Shown: positions 1 through 8,037, counted from the first letter of the stretch. The stretch: 8,066 nt of DNA from Bacteroidales bacterium (GCA_017543645.1 JAFYFR010000087.1:1-8066); one strand, 5' to 3'. Notes: generated by a model not told the origin, from the letters alone. Numbers and translations are program-made.

Positions 1-3000
1 CACATCTTGATGGGTTTTGCTGTATCCATTGGGATAATTGCCATAAAGAAGATTGCCCTCATCGTCTACTTGCGGAGTGGGGTCGTATTCTTTGAGACCC
101 ATACGGCGGTCGGCTTGACGCTGTGCTATTATTTCGCGGTTGTCGAGAAACTTGTTGTAGGTTTCCAAACTGTAATCATCGCCAACTTTCTTAAACGAGG
201 TTTTGAGCATATTGTAACTTATGCGGAAATTGCCGTGCTTAACGCGGCTCGATGTCTGCCATCCGTCGATGTCGGTAGCGTAGGCAAAAAACTCTTCGGT
301 GTTGTACACAATGCTGCGGTCGAAACTTACATCAATGCGGAATGTGTTGATGGGTTCCAACGCCACACGCACGCCAATGCTGTTGCCTTTGGTATACATT
401 ACAGGGTCGGCAAGGGTGGAATCTTTGATAAGCCAACCCTTGTCGGCGGCGTAAAGATGGAAATCATCGTCGTTGAGACTCATCAAATAATCTATGCCCG
501 GCATTATTACTCCGCCCGAATAATACGAGCCAAACAATTTGGTGTCGGGTTGATAGCCGGTGAGAGTGTTGGCACGTTGGTTTTTGTATGTTACCGAAAC
601 GCTGCGGACGCTCATAAGTGTGTAAGCCAAATAGTCGGAAATTACAAGGAACGGACTATCGTTGACAGGCTTTTTGCCTTTGATAACAGCGGTACAGCCT
701 TCGTAATCGTCGTCGGCAGTAAAGCGGATGCGGTTTTTGTCAACAATCGAAAAATTACCTTTAACTGGCTGACCATCTATGTCGGTAACTTCGGCATCAA
801 TATCGGTGGTGCCAAGATTGTGGTAAATAATTCGGCCTACGCCTTTGGTAAAACGGAGATTGTTTTTGGTGGCTGTTACCTCGCGTTTTTCGTTGGTGGC
901 GTTTTTGCGACCGTCTTTTGAGAATCGTTTTAATACATCTTTAAAATAAGGTGTTTTGCGATAGAGGTTTTCGAGGTTGGTAGAGCCGTTGAGAGTGAGC
1001 ACTCCGTTGTTGGCAATGGTGTTGCCGTGGCTGATGGTGTAAGCCGGAGTGGTGTCGGTGGCGGCTACTTCCACAGGTTCGATACCGCGCTGCCAATTGT
1101 AGTCGCTGCTGTAAATGGCATTTGCCGAAACCCAATTCAAAAGCGGAATCTTATTGAGCGGCACTTGGTATTGGAATTTTACATTCTGCTTGTAAGATGT
1201 ATTGTAACCAAGGTCGAGGAATTTCATAAAGAGTGTATCCTTTTCGCGGGCGGTTTCTTCGCCAAAACGGTCGAGTATACCGTCGGGATTAACGCGGCTT
1301 TCGTTGTTGGCGGTAAAGTTCATTTGCAAATTTTGCGACAACTTGTAATTTACTTGGTAGTTGCGCCTCCAACGAAAATCTTTTTGGAATGTGGGGTCGA
1401 GGAAACCATCGTCTTCGTTGATGTTGCGATAATTGATGGTAGAATACATACGGTCGATATTAGCCGACGCAGCCACCATTGTAGGCAACAGATAGAAGTT
1501 GAAATCGCGAATCAATGCAAGATTTTTATTACGCAAAAATTTAACCTTTGAGAGCGGCTTGTAGTTTTTGGGATTGTAGGTAAAGTTGTATTCCAACGAC
1601 GATTGTAAAATTCTCTCCAACTGCGATTTAATAGTTACATCGTGCATATAATACTCGCTGTAAGCAAATCCCGCGGTAAAGTTCGACACGTGGTAAAATG
1701 GCTTTTGGTTAACGAGCGGTTTCTTTTGCTGCTGTTTTTTCTCCTCAGGGGTAACGGGCACATTGGCATTGGCTTCGGCGTTTTTCTGCTCTTTGCGCAA
1801 ACGGGCTTCTTCTTTTGCCTCCTTGCTTCGTCCCTCAATGTGCATATTGGTAACGTTGAAACTTTTGCGACGTTCAAAGGTGATACTTTGGTCGCGGATT
1901 TCGTCTTTTTCTTCTTTTGAAAGATGAGGATTGTTGAGAGTCTCTTTTAGTTCGATATCAGGGTCGAGCGGATTATAGCGTGGAATTTCGTAGTTTTCGG
2001 AATATCCAAAGTAAACCGGCAATTTTACTCCGTAATCATTATTAAAGAATTTGCCCATCTGCACTTGCGATGTAAGGTCGTATTGGTAAACGGTTTCTTG
2101 GTAACGCTCCCCTACCCTCTTTTCGATGCTTCCAAATCCGGGCGTGTGGGTGTAGCCTGCCACCGAAACCGTGGCGAGGTCTGCCATCTGCAATTCTACT
2201 TTTCCCTTGGCAGCCCAGCCACCGTCTTCGTTGAAATCGGTAAGGCGGAGTTCGTTTACCCAAATTTCGGCGGTCTTGGGCAGTCCGTCGTCGGCAAAGG
2301 GGTTGGTTTCTTGCGAGGGGTTGCGCACACCTATCATAATTGTCTTGATGTTGCTGACGTTGGGGTTACCCATAACGGTTATCTTGGTGCCGTTGTCGTT
2401 GGTAACGGCATAAGGCATCGAAACCGAAACCGTCGATCCAGCCTCGCGTGCAGCATTATTGCGCATTACCTTAACATCTTGAAGGTCGGCAAAAACTATC
2501 TCCACATTGTTTTCGAGCGGCCAAACACCGAGGCGACCATTTTCGTCGTTGGTGTAATAACCTTCGGGCGTTACCTTCAAGGGGAGTTCGTATTCGTAGT
2601 AGTTTTCTTTGTAGTCGCTACCGAGACGGACAAAAATACTAAGGTCGTTGTCGTTTAATACTGTGCCGGCGGGTTGCTCTTCGTGAACAAACATTTTAAG
2701 TTTTCGGTATTGGCGAAGGTCTAAAACAGCAGTTTTGTATGCTGCCACCGATTGTCCGTCGGGAAGATTTGTTACCGAGAGTGCCATAGATTTTTCGTCT
2801 TCTTCTACCACTTGGTTGGTTTGGTAGTCGCGCTCGCGGTCGATGCCGGGAGGAAGAAGATAATTAACGGGAGTTTTGCTGCCGTTTTCTTCGAGGCTCA
2901 CGGTAGATATGTCTAAAAGTCCGTCGCTATACTGATGGTCGGTAACCACTTCGCCAGCCGATGTCATAGCGGCGTTGTATTTGCGCCAATCGCCACGCAC

Positions 3001-6000
3001 AAGGTTCATTTCGGCAAAACGGAGGATAATATCTTTTTTGGCGTTGGTAAGATACATACGCATAAAGCGGATCGACTTAAAGTCGGAGATTGAACCAACG
3101 GTGCTATCGGGTTCGTAGATAGGCACTTTAAATTGATACCATTTTACGGTTTCGGTTTGACCGTTAACAGTCTTTACGTTGCTTTCAATCATATCGGTGA
3201 TGTAGTTTTGTCCCACCTGCATTTGGTTGGGCGAAAGGTGCACCTTATATTGATAATACGATTCGGTTTCGGAGAGGGTGTTGTCGAGATTGATATCCTC
3301 CACATCGGGGTAACGGTCTTTGATGGTGGAGTATGCCGACGAAGTAGAAAAATCGCGCGAGTTGCCTTGTGTGCCGTTGTAATGTTTATAACGGTCGGCA
3401 ATAGAGAGTTTTTGTTCGTCGTAGTCAGAGCCGCGGAAAAAATGGTAGTTGTCGCTCGACGGGTCGTTGTAAGCATCGGCGTATGCTTTAGACGATGTTC
3501 CGAATACATTTGAGATTCGGTCTAAGAAATTATTGTGAAACGAACGTTCTTGGTCGTCGTCTAAGCCATCGAAACCAAGGTCTTGAACATCTTTTGCGCC
3601 GTTGCTATTGTCGAATGCGTTAACAAGGAAGGTTTTATTAGAAACCAAGCCCCAAGCGGTGGTGTCGATAAATTGCGGGTCGGGCGGATAAGGCAGACCG
3701 TTTTCAAAACTTTTGCGCGAATCTTTTAGCACATCTTCCGACACATTACCAAGGTTGAAATAAAGGTCGGCACCCATATCCTCTTGCTCGTAGATAAAGG
3801 GGTCGAGCATCCAAAATTCTATGTATTCGATGTTAGAAGCCTCAAAGTCGGTGGTGGTAAGTTCGCGCATTACGCCACCCCAACGTTTTTGGGGATTTTT
3901 CAAAGAGCCGTCTTCGTTGATACCTGCCGACACGCCGGGCTCACCTTCCACATCGTAGTTGTAAGGTCCGCGCTCGGTGGGGTAATATGCAAGGTTGAGA
4001 ATGGTCAACTGTGTAGAAATTCCGCTGATAGACTGTGCATTTGGGAAAATTTCACGTTCGTAAACGGCACGTATGTAGTGGTTGCTTTGGTCGTCTTTGC
4101 TAATATAAGAAGGTGTAATGCCGTAACTACTTGTGGCTGTACCTTGAAGGTCGCTCAACACATTATACCAAGCCAAACGCGCACGGTTGAGACCATATCT
4201 ACGGTCGTTGTTGAATGTAGCCTCGGGGAAATTTTTTGTTCCAGCCGGAGTGGATGCCAAAACCCATTGGCTTACCGATTTAACATCTATTTTGGTTTGG
4301 GCACTTTCAAAATCGTCGATGTAGCAAGTTCCCGCCTTGTCGATAGAGCGGCTATGACCAGGAATAAGTTGTGCAAATTCGCCCTCGAAACTTAATCGCG
4401 ATTCGGCTTTGGTGCTAATTAATGGAAGGCGGTCGATGGCTTTGGTTAATCCGGGCAATGGCAGCGAGTAGCGCATATCCAATCCCCAGATAGTGTTTTT
4501 GATGGGTTCGTTGCCAAAACTTACCTTATTGGTGAGAGTCTTTTCCGAAAGGCGCATAATTGTACCGCCAATGTTGAAATTTTTGTTGAACTGATAATTG
4601 AGGTGCGTTCCCATAAGGGTTTTGGTGGTGCTGCTAAATGTGGTGTTGCTCTCAACCGAAACGAGGATTTTGTTGCCCGACGAAAGGATTGATTCGTTGA
4701 GGATTTTTACCGTTCCGAGAAGATAGTCTACCGAATAGTCGCTACCCTCTTTTAACTGCATTCCGCCGCAAGTAACTTTTACCGAACCTTCGGGAATGTT
4801 CATAGCGTCGAGCGAAATTTCGCTACCCGCCGACGATTTGTATTTACCTGTAATGTAAAACTTGTCGCGCTCGGCATTTTGCTTGGCTATGGTTTTGGTG
4901 CTGTCGTAAAGTTGGTTGTAACAATATTTGGCGGCATCACCGCTGTTGTTGATTTTATTTTCAAGGTAACTGCCGAATGGTTCGAGCATAGGAAGGAAAA
5001 CACGTCCGCGCTCGGCATTGATGGTTACGCCGTCGATAAAGTCGAAAATACCATCGGGTGTGGATTCCAACTGCGTGTTGGCATTATCAAGGTTCATTAC
5101 ACGGAGAAGAACTTTTCCATCGATGTCGCCTGCGTTGAGGTAGTTGAGTTCGGTGCCGGTTTTGTCGTTGTGGTATTTGATATGGAGGCGGAAGTTGTCT
5201 TTGTCAATTTGGTAAGCGTTGAGCGAATAGACGTTTTTCATCATCAACTTCCAGTTGGGCAATGCTGGCGAAAACGATGTACCGCGCAAAAGTTTTAAGA
5301 TAAGAGTTTGCGACGGCTGCACTTCTGAACTAAATTCGCCTACTTTGTAGGTTTTGCCTCTATAAGTATATTCGTAAGCCACGGCAAGCACCTCGTCATC
5401 TTGAAGGGCAGAGTTTAGCGAGATAAAACCAAGTTGCGAATTAAAAGTATATTCGTTGTTGCCAAGTTTTCGGGCGTTGCCAATTTTTTCGTAATCAGTG
5501 CCGGGTTCAAAACGTCCGTTGAGGGTGCTTGTGATACTATTAATATCGCGGACGGCTTTGTACGAACCTGTAAGCACATTGTAAAGGTTGTTGGCAGAGT
5601 TTTGGGGCATTCCATTAGACATTCCCGAAGAATGAACGGCGGTATGGTTATAAATCTGCGAAGGCTCGCCAAGGTCGAGGAATGCCACAGAGTTTCGGGT
5701 GTCGTCGGTGGCAAGTTTTTTATTCGTTACCCAAACCTCGATATTTGTAATGTTGATGCCCGACGAAATTATGGGCAGATTAGCAAGTGCACGTTCGTAA
5801 TTGTCGCGGAAAAAATGGTTTAGGAAAAAGTGACGGTTTGCCTCGTAATCGCTTGCCTGAATACGAAATTCGTTGGTAACTGCTCCGGCGTTGACCTCTA
5901 TGGTGCGGGTTTCGCCTTTTTGCTGCGAAAGCACGGCTGTGGCGGTAAGTTTGCCAAATTTCAAGTCGGTCTTTACACCAAAAAGAGTGCTACTACCTCG

Positions 6001-6753
6001 AATCAAAGTACCTTCGAGCGGCATCGACACGTTACCGAATTCAATGCGTTGGATTATTTCGTCGTCGTGACCAATGTATTCTATGTTTTGCTTGTTCTCA
6101 AATTCAAAAGTTGCCTCGGTGTTGTAGTTGATTCCGATTTTCATCTTGTCGCCGATAGTGCCGGTAACGCCCACCTGCATATTCATATCAAAATCAAACG
6201 ACACATCGTTGCGCTGTTTTTTGGGAAGCGTAAAGTTGTCGATTTTGGTAATATCCACACCGCACAGCACCTGCACATTACCCTGAGCCTTAATGTCGAT
6301 AACATTTGTACCAAACACGCGGTCGAATCCACGGATATCCACATTGATACGCGGATTGAGATAACGGTCGAGACCATTGCGGCTGCCACCGTCGCCCCTT
6401 GCACTCTGCATCAACATTTGCTGACGCCAATATTCGCGCATTTCGGTGCGGTTTTCGGCAGAATCGTGGCTCTGACGGTCGGTAGTAACGGGGCGACCCA
6501 CGTCCATTCCACCAACTTTTTGCTGAGTGGTGTAAGTGCCGGTTTTGTAATCGTACTCGGTTTGGGTGGAGATATTGTCGGGGTCTTTAAGTTGGATAGG
6601 CGAATTTTTTCGGATACGGTCGGTGTCGCCGTCGATTCCGGGTTTGTGCCACAGAGCATTAATACCAGCATTTGTGGGTGACGACGTAAACACCGCCGCT
6701 GCAAAAACTGCAACCGCGCCCGCCATTCCAAGAGTTCTTCTTATGTGTTTCAT
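1..6753 (-). CDS. sprA: SprA/Sov, type IX secretion outer-membrane translocon (3' end outside window)
   Basis: SprA is the giant outer-membrane beta-barrel (36 strands in the Flavobacterium johnsoniae structure) that forms the T9SS export channel, working with PorV and the Plug protein. The frame is open for 2251 codons and leaves the window without a stop. Known homologues have about 2400-2500 residues, so about 150-250 are missing. The ATG at 6753 is preceded in frame by a TAA three codons upstream. Residues 1-29 form a signal peptide: KHIRR, an Ala/Val-rich core, then cleavage probably after SPTNA. Family signatures follow: SPIQLKDPDNI (51-61), SEKTLTNKVSFGNEPIKNT (736-754), CYIDDFESAQTKID (810-823), IEYIEFWMLDPF (975-986), then DLGFDGLDDDQE (1058-1069) and DINLDNTLSETE (1153-1164). 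The visible end, NGYSKTHQDV, is also family-typical. Residues 1642-1679 are a Lys/Glu/Gln-rich linker. Expected location is the outer membrane. The identification rests on recalled family motifs and length, not on a search. Confidence 0.96.
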   Translation of the reverse strand, partial: MKHIRRTLGMAGAVAVFAAAVFTSSPTNAGINALWHKPGIDGDTDRIRKNSPIQLKDPDNISTQTEYDYKTGTYTTQQKVGGMDVGRPVTTDRQSHDSAENRTEMREYWRQQMLMQSARGDGGSRNGLDRYLNPRINVDIRGFDRVFGTNVIDIKAQGNVQVLCGVDITKIDNFTLPKKQRNDVSFDFDMNMQVGVTGTIGDKMKIGINYNTEATFEFENKQNIEYIGHDDEIIQRIEFGNVSMPLEGTLIRGSSTLFGVKTDLKFGKLTATAVLSQQKGETRTIEVNAGAVTNEFRIQASDYEANRHFFLNHFFRDNYERALANLPIISSGINITNIEVWVTNKKLATDDTRNSVAFLDLGEPSQIYNHTAVHSSGMSNGMPQNSANNLYNVLTGSYKAVRDINSITSTLNGRFEPGTDYEKIGNARKLGNNEYTFNSQLGFISLNSALQDDEVLAVAYEYTYRGKTYKVGEFSSEVQPSQTLILKLLRGTSFSPALPNWKLMMKNVYSLNAYQIDKDNFRLHIKYHNDKTGTELNYLNAGDIDGKVLLRVMNLDNANTQLESTPDGIFDFIDGVTINAERGRVFLPMLEPFGSYLENKINNSGDAAKYCYNQLYDSTKTIAKQNAERDKFYITGKYKSSAGSEISLDAMNIPEGSVKVTCGGMQLKEGSDYSVDYLLGTVKILNESILSSGNKILVSVESNTTFSSTTKTLMGTHLNYQFNKNFNIGGTIMRLSEKTLTNKVSFGNEPIKNTIWGLDMRYSLPLPGLTKAIDRLPLISTKAESRLSFEGEFAQLIPGHSRSIDKAGTCYIDDFESAQTKIDVKSVSQWVLASTPAGTKNFPEATFNNDRRYGLNRARLAWYNVLSDLQGTATSSYGITPSYISKDDQSNHYIRAVYEREIFPNAQSISGISTQLTILNLAYYPTERGPYNYDVEGEPGVSAGINEDGSLKNPQKRWGGVMRELTTTDFEASNIEYIEFWMLDPFIYEQEDMGADLYFNLGNVSEDVLKDSRKSFENGLPYPPDPQFIDTTAWGLVSNKTFLVNAFDNSNGAKDVQDLGFDGLDDDQERSFHNNFLDRISNVFGTSSKAYADAYNDPSSDNYHFFRGSDYDEQKLSIADRYKHYNGTQGNSRDFSTSSAYSTIKDRYPDVEDINLDNTLSETESYYQYKVHLSPNQMQVGQNYITDMIESNVKTVNGQTETVKWYQFKVPIYEPDSTVGSISDFKSIRFMRMYLTNAKKDIILRFAEMNLVRGDWRKYNAAMTSAGEVVTDHQYSDGLLDISTVSLEENGSKTPVNYLLPPGIDRERDYQTNQVVEEDEKSMALSVTNLPDGQSVAAYKTAVLDLRQYRKLKMFVHEEQPAGTVLNDNDLSIFVRLGSDYKENYYEYELPLKVTPEGYYTNDENGRLGVWPLENNVEIVFADLQDVKVMRNNAAREAGSTVSVSMPYAVTNDNGTKITVMGNPNVSNIKTIMIGVRNPSQETNPFADDGLPKTAEIWVNELRLTDFNEDGGWAAKGKVELQMADLATVSVAGYTHTPGFGSIEKRVGERYQETVYQYDLTSQVQMGKFFNNDYGVKLPVYFGYSENYEIPRYNPLDPDIELKETLNNPHLSKEEKDEIRDQSITFERRKSFNVTNMHIEGRSKEAKEEARLRKEQKNAEANANVPVTPEEKKQQQKKPLVNQKPFYHVSNFTAGFAYSEYYMHDVTIKSQLERILQSSLEYNFTYNPKNYKPLSKVKFLRNKNLALIRDFNFYLLPTMVAASANIDRMYSTINYRNINEDDGFLDPTFQKDFRWRRNYQVNYKLSQNLQMNFTANNESRVNPDGILDRFGEETAREKDTLFMKFLDLGYNTSYKQNVKFQYQVPLNKIPLLNWVSANAIYSSDYNWQRGIEPVEVAATDTTPAYTISHGNTIANNGVLTLNGSTNLENLYRKTPYFKDVLKRFSKDGRKNATNEKREVTATKNNLRFTKGVGRIIYHNLGTTDIDAEVTDIDGQPVKGNFSIVDKNRIRFTADDDYEGCTAVIKGKKPVNDSPFLVISDYLAYTLMSVRSVSVTYKNQRANTLTGYQPDTKLFGSYYSGGVIMPGIDYLMSLNDDDFHLYAADKGWLIKDSTLADPVMYTKGNSIGVRVALEPINTFRIDVSFDRSIVYNTEEFFAYATDIDGWQTSSRVKHGNFRISYNMLKTSFKKVGDDYSLETYNKFLDNREIIAQRQADRRMGLKEYDPTPQVDDEGNLLYGNYPNGYSKTHQDV

Positions 6754-6781
6754 CAATAGTTAGTTAGTTTAATTGCAAAAA
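6754..6781 (-). other. ruvA-sprA spacer, likely ribosome-binding region
   Basis: This 28-base AT-rich spacer separates the ruvA stop from the sprA start. On the coding strand it reads TTTTTGCAATTAAAC, then three ACTA units, then TTG before the ATG. I see no hairpin, no terminator, no TAnnTTTG promoter element and no Shine-Dalgarno sequence. Read-through from ruvA is therefore the simplest explanation for sprA expression. AT-rich, unstructured leaders without Shine-Dalgarno are normal in Bacteroidota. Confidence 0.6.
6757..6768. repeat. Tetranucleotide repeat, three TAGT units
   Basis: Three perfect tandem copies of TAGT (ACTA on the sprA coding strand) occupy positions -15 to -4 relative to the sprA start codon, inside the ribosome-binding zone. 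Three units is short, and chance in AT-rich sequence is a sufficient explanation. Confidence 0.7.
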
Positions 6782-7363
6782 TCATACGCTCCTTAACGCC
6801 TGTTTAATTAAATCTTCGGCACTTAGCGAGGGGTTTAACTTTAATACTGCTCCCACGGCTTTTTCGGCTGCGGGTTTTGGATAGCCAAGCATTACAAGGG
6901 CTGCAATTGCCTCTTCGCGGTTGGCATTTTGTGGAGTTATCATCGAAACCTCCGCACCGGAAGTCTTCTTCATCTTGTCTTTCAAATCAATTACAATGCG
7001 CTGAGCCGTTTTGGGACCAATGCCCTTAACTCTGCCAATAAGTTTGGCATCGTCGGAGAGCACCGCACTTTGCAATTCGGCAGGACTCATCGACGAAAGT
7101 ATCACCCTCGCCGTGTTTGGTCCCACGCCCGAAACATCCAACAAAAAGCGGAAAATTTCACGTTCGTATTTATCGGCAAATCCAAAAAGAAGGTTGGCAT
7201 CTTCGCGAATCACCTGATGAATAAAAAGTTTTGCATCGGGCTTGCCTTCCAACGCCGAAAAGGTGTTAAGAGAAATGTTTATCAAAAAACCCACGCCGTT
7301 GTTGTCGATTACGGCAAACGAAGGGGTAAGTTCTGCAAGTTTTCCTGTAATGTATTCGTACAT
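6782..7363 (-). CDS. ruvA: Holliday junction branch migration protein RuvA
   Basis: RuvA binds four-way DNA junctions as a tetramer or octamer and loads the RuvB ATPase rings that drive branch migration during recombinational repair, in the cytoplasm. The 193-residue length fits the family (about 190-205). Residues 1-63 form the N-terminal OB-fold domain, opening with MYEYITGKLAEL. Two helix-hairpin-helix motifs follow: LLDVSGVGPNTARVIL (74-89) and IGRVKGIGPKTAQRIVIDL (109-127), each with the GxGPxTA loop that contacts the DNA backbone. Residues 131-147 are a flexible linker. Residues 148-193 are the small helical domain III that contacts RuvB, containing EEAIAALVMLGYPKPAAEKA. The gene is complete, with ATG at 7363 and TGA at 6784-6782. 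It begins 3 bases after the DUF4294 stop codon, so translation is probably coupled. It lacks a clear Shine-Dalgarno sequence, as is usual in Bacteroidota. ruvB and ruvC are not in the window. Confidence 0.98.
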   Translation of the reverse strand: MYEYITGKLAELTPSFAVIDNNGVGFLINISLNTFSALEGKPDAKLFIHQVIREDANLLFGFADKYEREIFRFLLDVSGVGPNTARVILSSMSPAELQSAVLSDDAKLIGRVKGIGPKTAQRIVIDLKDKMKKTSGAEVSMITPQNANREEAIAALVMLGYPKPAAEKAVGAVLKLNPSLSAEDLIKQALRSV

Positions 7364-7366
7364 AGT

Positions 7367-7996
7367 TTATAATAGTCCGTTTTCAATTCTAATAATAATA
7401 TCCTCAATCATTCGGTCTTCTTCGTCGGCATCGTATTCCGATTTGAGGTTTGAGCCAAACAAACGCGCCACGCCTTGCCACAGAAATGCGCTAAATCCGC
7501 CCTTCAACTCTTGAATCACTTGATAAGTGGTGTTGCCAGTTTCGCGGTCAACAAGTTTTATAAGAATCTTGCCCTGCGTAATGGTAAGGTGAATAAGTTC
7601 GTCTTCAAATTGGTCGCGAAGTTCTTTTTCCTTAGCCTTGATAAACACCTTACGTTGGTCTTCGTCGGTGATATGTTTGAGCGAATCTTCAATTTCGGCG
7701 TACACCTTGCGAATAAGCACCGAATAAGGGTAAACTTTTTTTACATTGTACAAAAGTTTTGAATATTGTTGCTGTTGCCTTTTGGTTTTAAACACATACG
7801 GCGGACGTGCCAAGGCAGGACGAAATTCTTTGATAAGAATTGTGTCGGCACCTTCGGTTCGGTATGGAAGCCACTGCACGCTATTTTTGCGCTCCTCGTC
7901 TTCGATAGCCTGATACTCGTCGAATGTGATTATGCGCTGCGCCTGCGACGTTATTGCCCATAGAGATATAATAAGAAATAAACACAGCCGTTTCAT
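7367..7996 (-). CDS. DUF4294 family exported protein, function unknown
   Basis: This is a 209-residue protein of unknown function. I assign it to DUF4294 from recalled conserved segments, chiefly YSKLLYNVKKVYPYSVLIRK (78-97), LTITQGKILIKLVDRETGN (137-155) and AFLWQGVARLFGSNLK (170-185). Residues 1-19 look like a signal peptide: MKRLCLFLIISLWAITSQA, with a Lys/Arg start, a hydrophobic core and likely cleavage at SQA before Gln20. Cys5 lies inside the hydrophobic stretch and there is no lipobox, so it is probably a soluble periplasmic protein rather than a lipoprotein. Residues 101-135 are strongly charged and likely helical. The C-terminus (187-204) is acidic, then isoleucine-rich. No enzyme motif is recognisable. 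The ATG at 7996 is chosen because an in-frame TAA lies at 8011-8009. It is probably the first gene of the transcript with ruvA and sprA. A role linked to the envelope or T9SS is only a guess from its position and export signal. Confidence 0.85.
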   Translation of the reverse strand: MKRLCLFLIISLWAITSQAQRIITFDEYQAIEDEERKNSVQWLPYRTEGADTILIKEFRPALARPPYVFKTKRQQQQYSKLLYNVKKVYPYSVLIRKVYAEIEDSLKHITDEDQRKVFIKAKEKELRDQFEDELIHLTITQGKILIKLVDRETGNTTYQVIQELKGGFSAFLWQGVARLFGSNLKSEYDADEEDRMIEDIIIRIENGLL

Positions 7997-8007
7997 ATCG
8001 TCAAAAA

Positions 8008-8019
8008 TTTATGCATAAA
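8008..8019. repeat. 12-base perfect palindrome in the DUF4294 leader
   Basis: TTTATGCATAAA equals its own reverse complement. It lies between the candidate -7 element and the DUF4294 start, near or just downstream of the presumed transcription start. It could be a binding site for a dimeric regulator, but such palindromes also arise by chance in AT-rich sequence. With no loop it would not make a stable RNA hairpin, and no T-tract suggests a terminator. Confidence 0.4.
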
Positions 8020-8029
8020 AATAAAACTA

Positions 8030-8037
8030 CAAAAGTA
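8030..8037 (-). promoter_or_regulatory. Candidate Bacteroidota -7 promoter element for DUF4294-ruvA-sprA
   Basis: The minus strand reads TACTTTTG here, a full match to the Bacteroidota sigma-ABfr -7 consensus TAnnTTTG. It lies 33 bases upstream of the DUF4294 start, which would give a leader of about 25-30 bases. The usual TTTG at about -33 is not evident on this strand. The call rests on the -7 box and its position, and some Bacteroidota promoters do have a weak -33 element. Confidence 0.5.

Noticed and set aside
7..921. A 304-codon open frame on the plus strand, opposite the 3' part of sprA
   Set aside because: It is in exact codon register with sprA on the other strand, where stops can appear only opposite TTA, CTA or TCA codons. 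sprA uses these codons sparingly, so long antisense frames result. The translation shows no family motif or recognisable domain, and no promoter or leader supports it.
5830..6681. A 283-codon plus-strand open frame opposite the 5' part of sprA
   Set aside because: It has the same antisense register as the frame at 7-921 and overlaps the highly family-typical N-terminal region of SprA. The same reasoning removes the plus-strand frames at 2065-2658, 3133-3513, 3784-4395 and 4879-5298.
6411..6731. A minus-strand 106-codon frame near the start of sprA, beginning MEWRARLQ
   Set aside because: It is an out-of-frame shadow of the sprA signal peptide and N-terminal region. The sprA frame gives a clear signal peptide and family motifs, while this one gives neither.
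6770..6784. A possible terminator between ruvA and sprA, because of the TTTTTG run on the minus strand
   Set aside because: No GC-rich inverted repeat precedes the T run, and the upstream sequence is ruvA coding. A T run alone does not make an intrinsic terminator.
6929..7372. A 147-codon plus-strand frame opposite ruvA
   Set aside because: ruvA is certain on the minus strand with both helix-hairpin-helix motifs. The opposite frame has no recognisable features.
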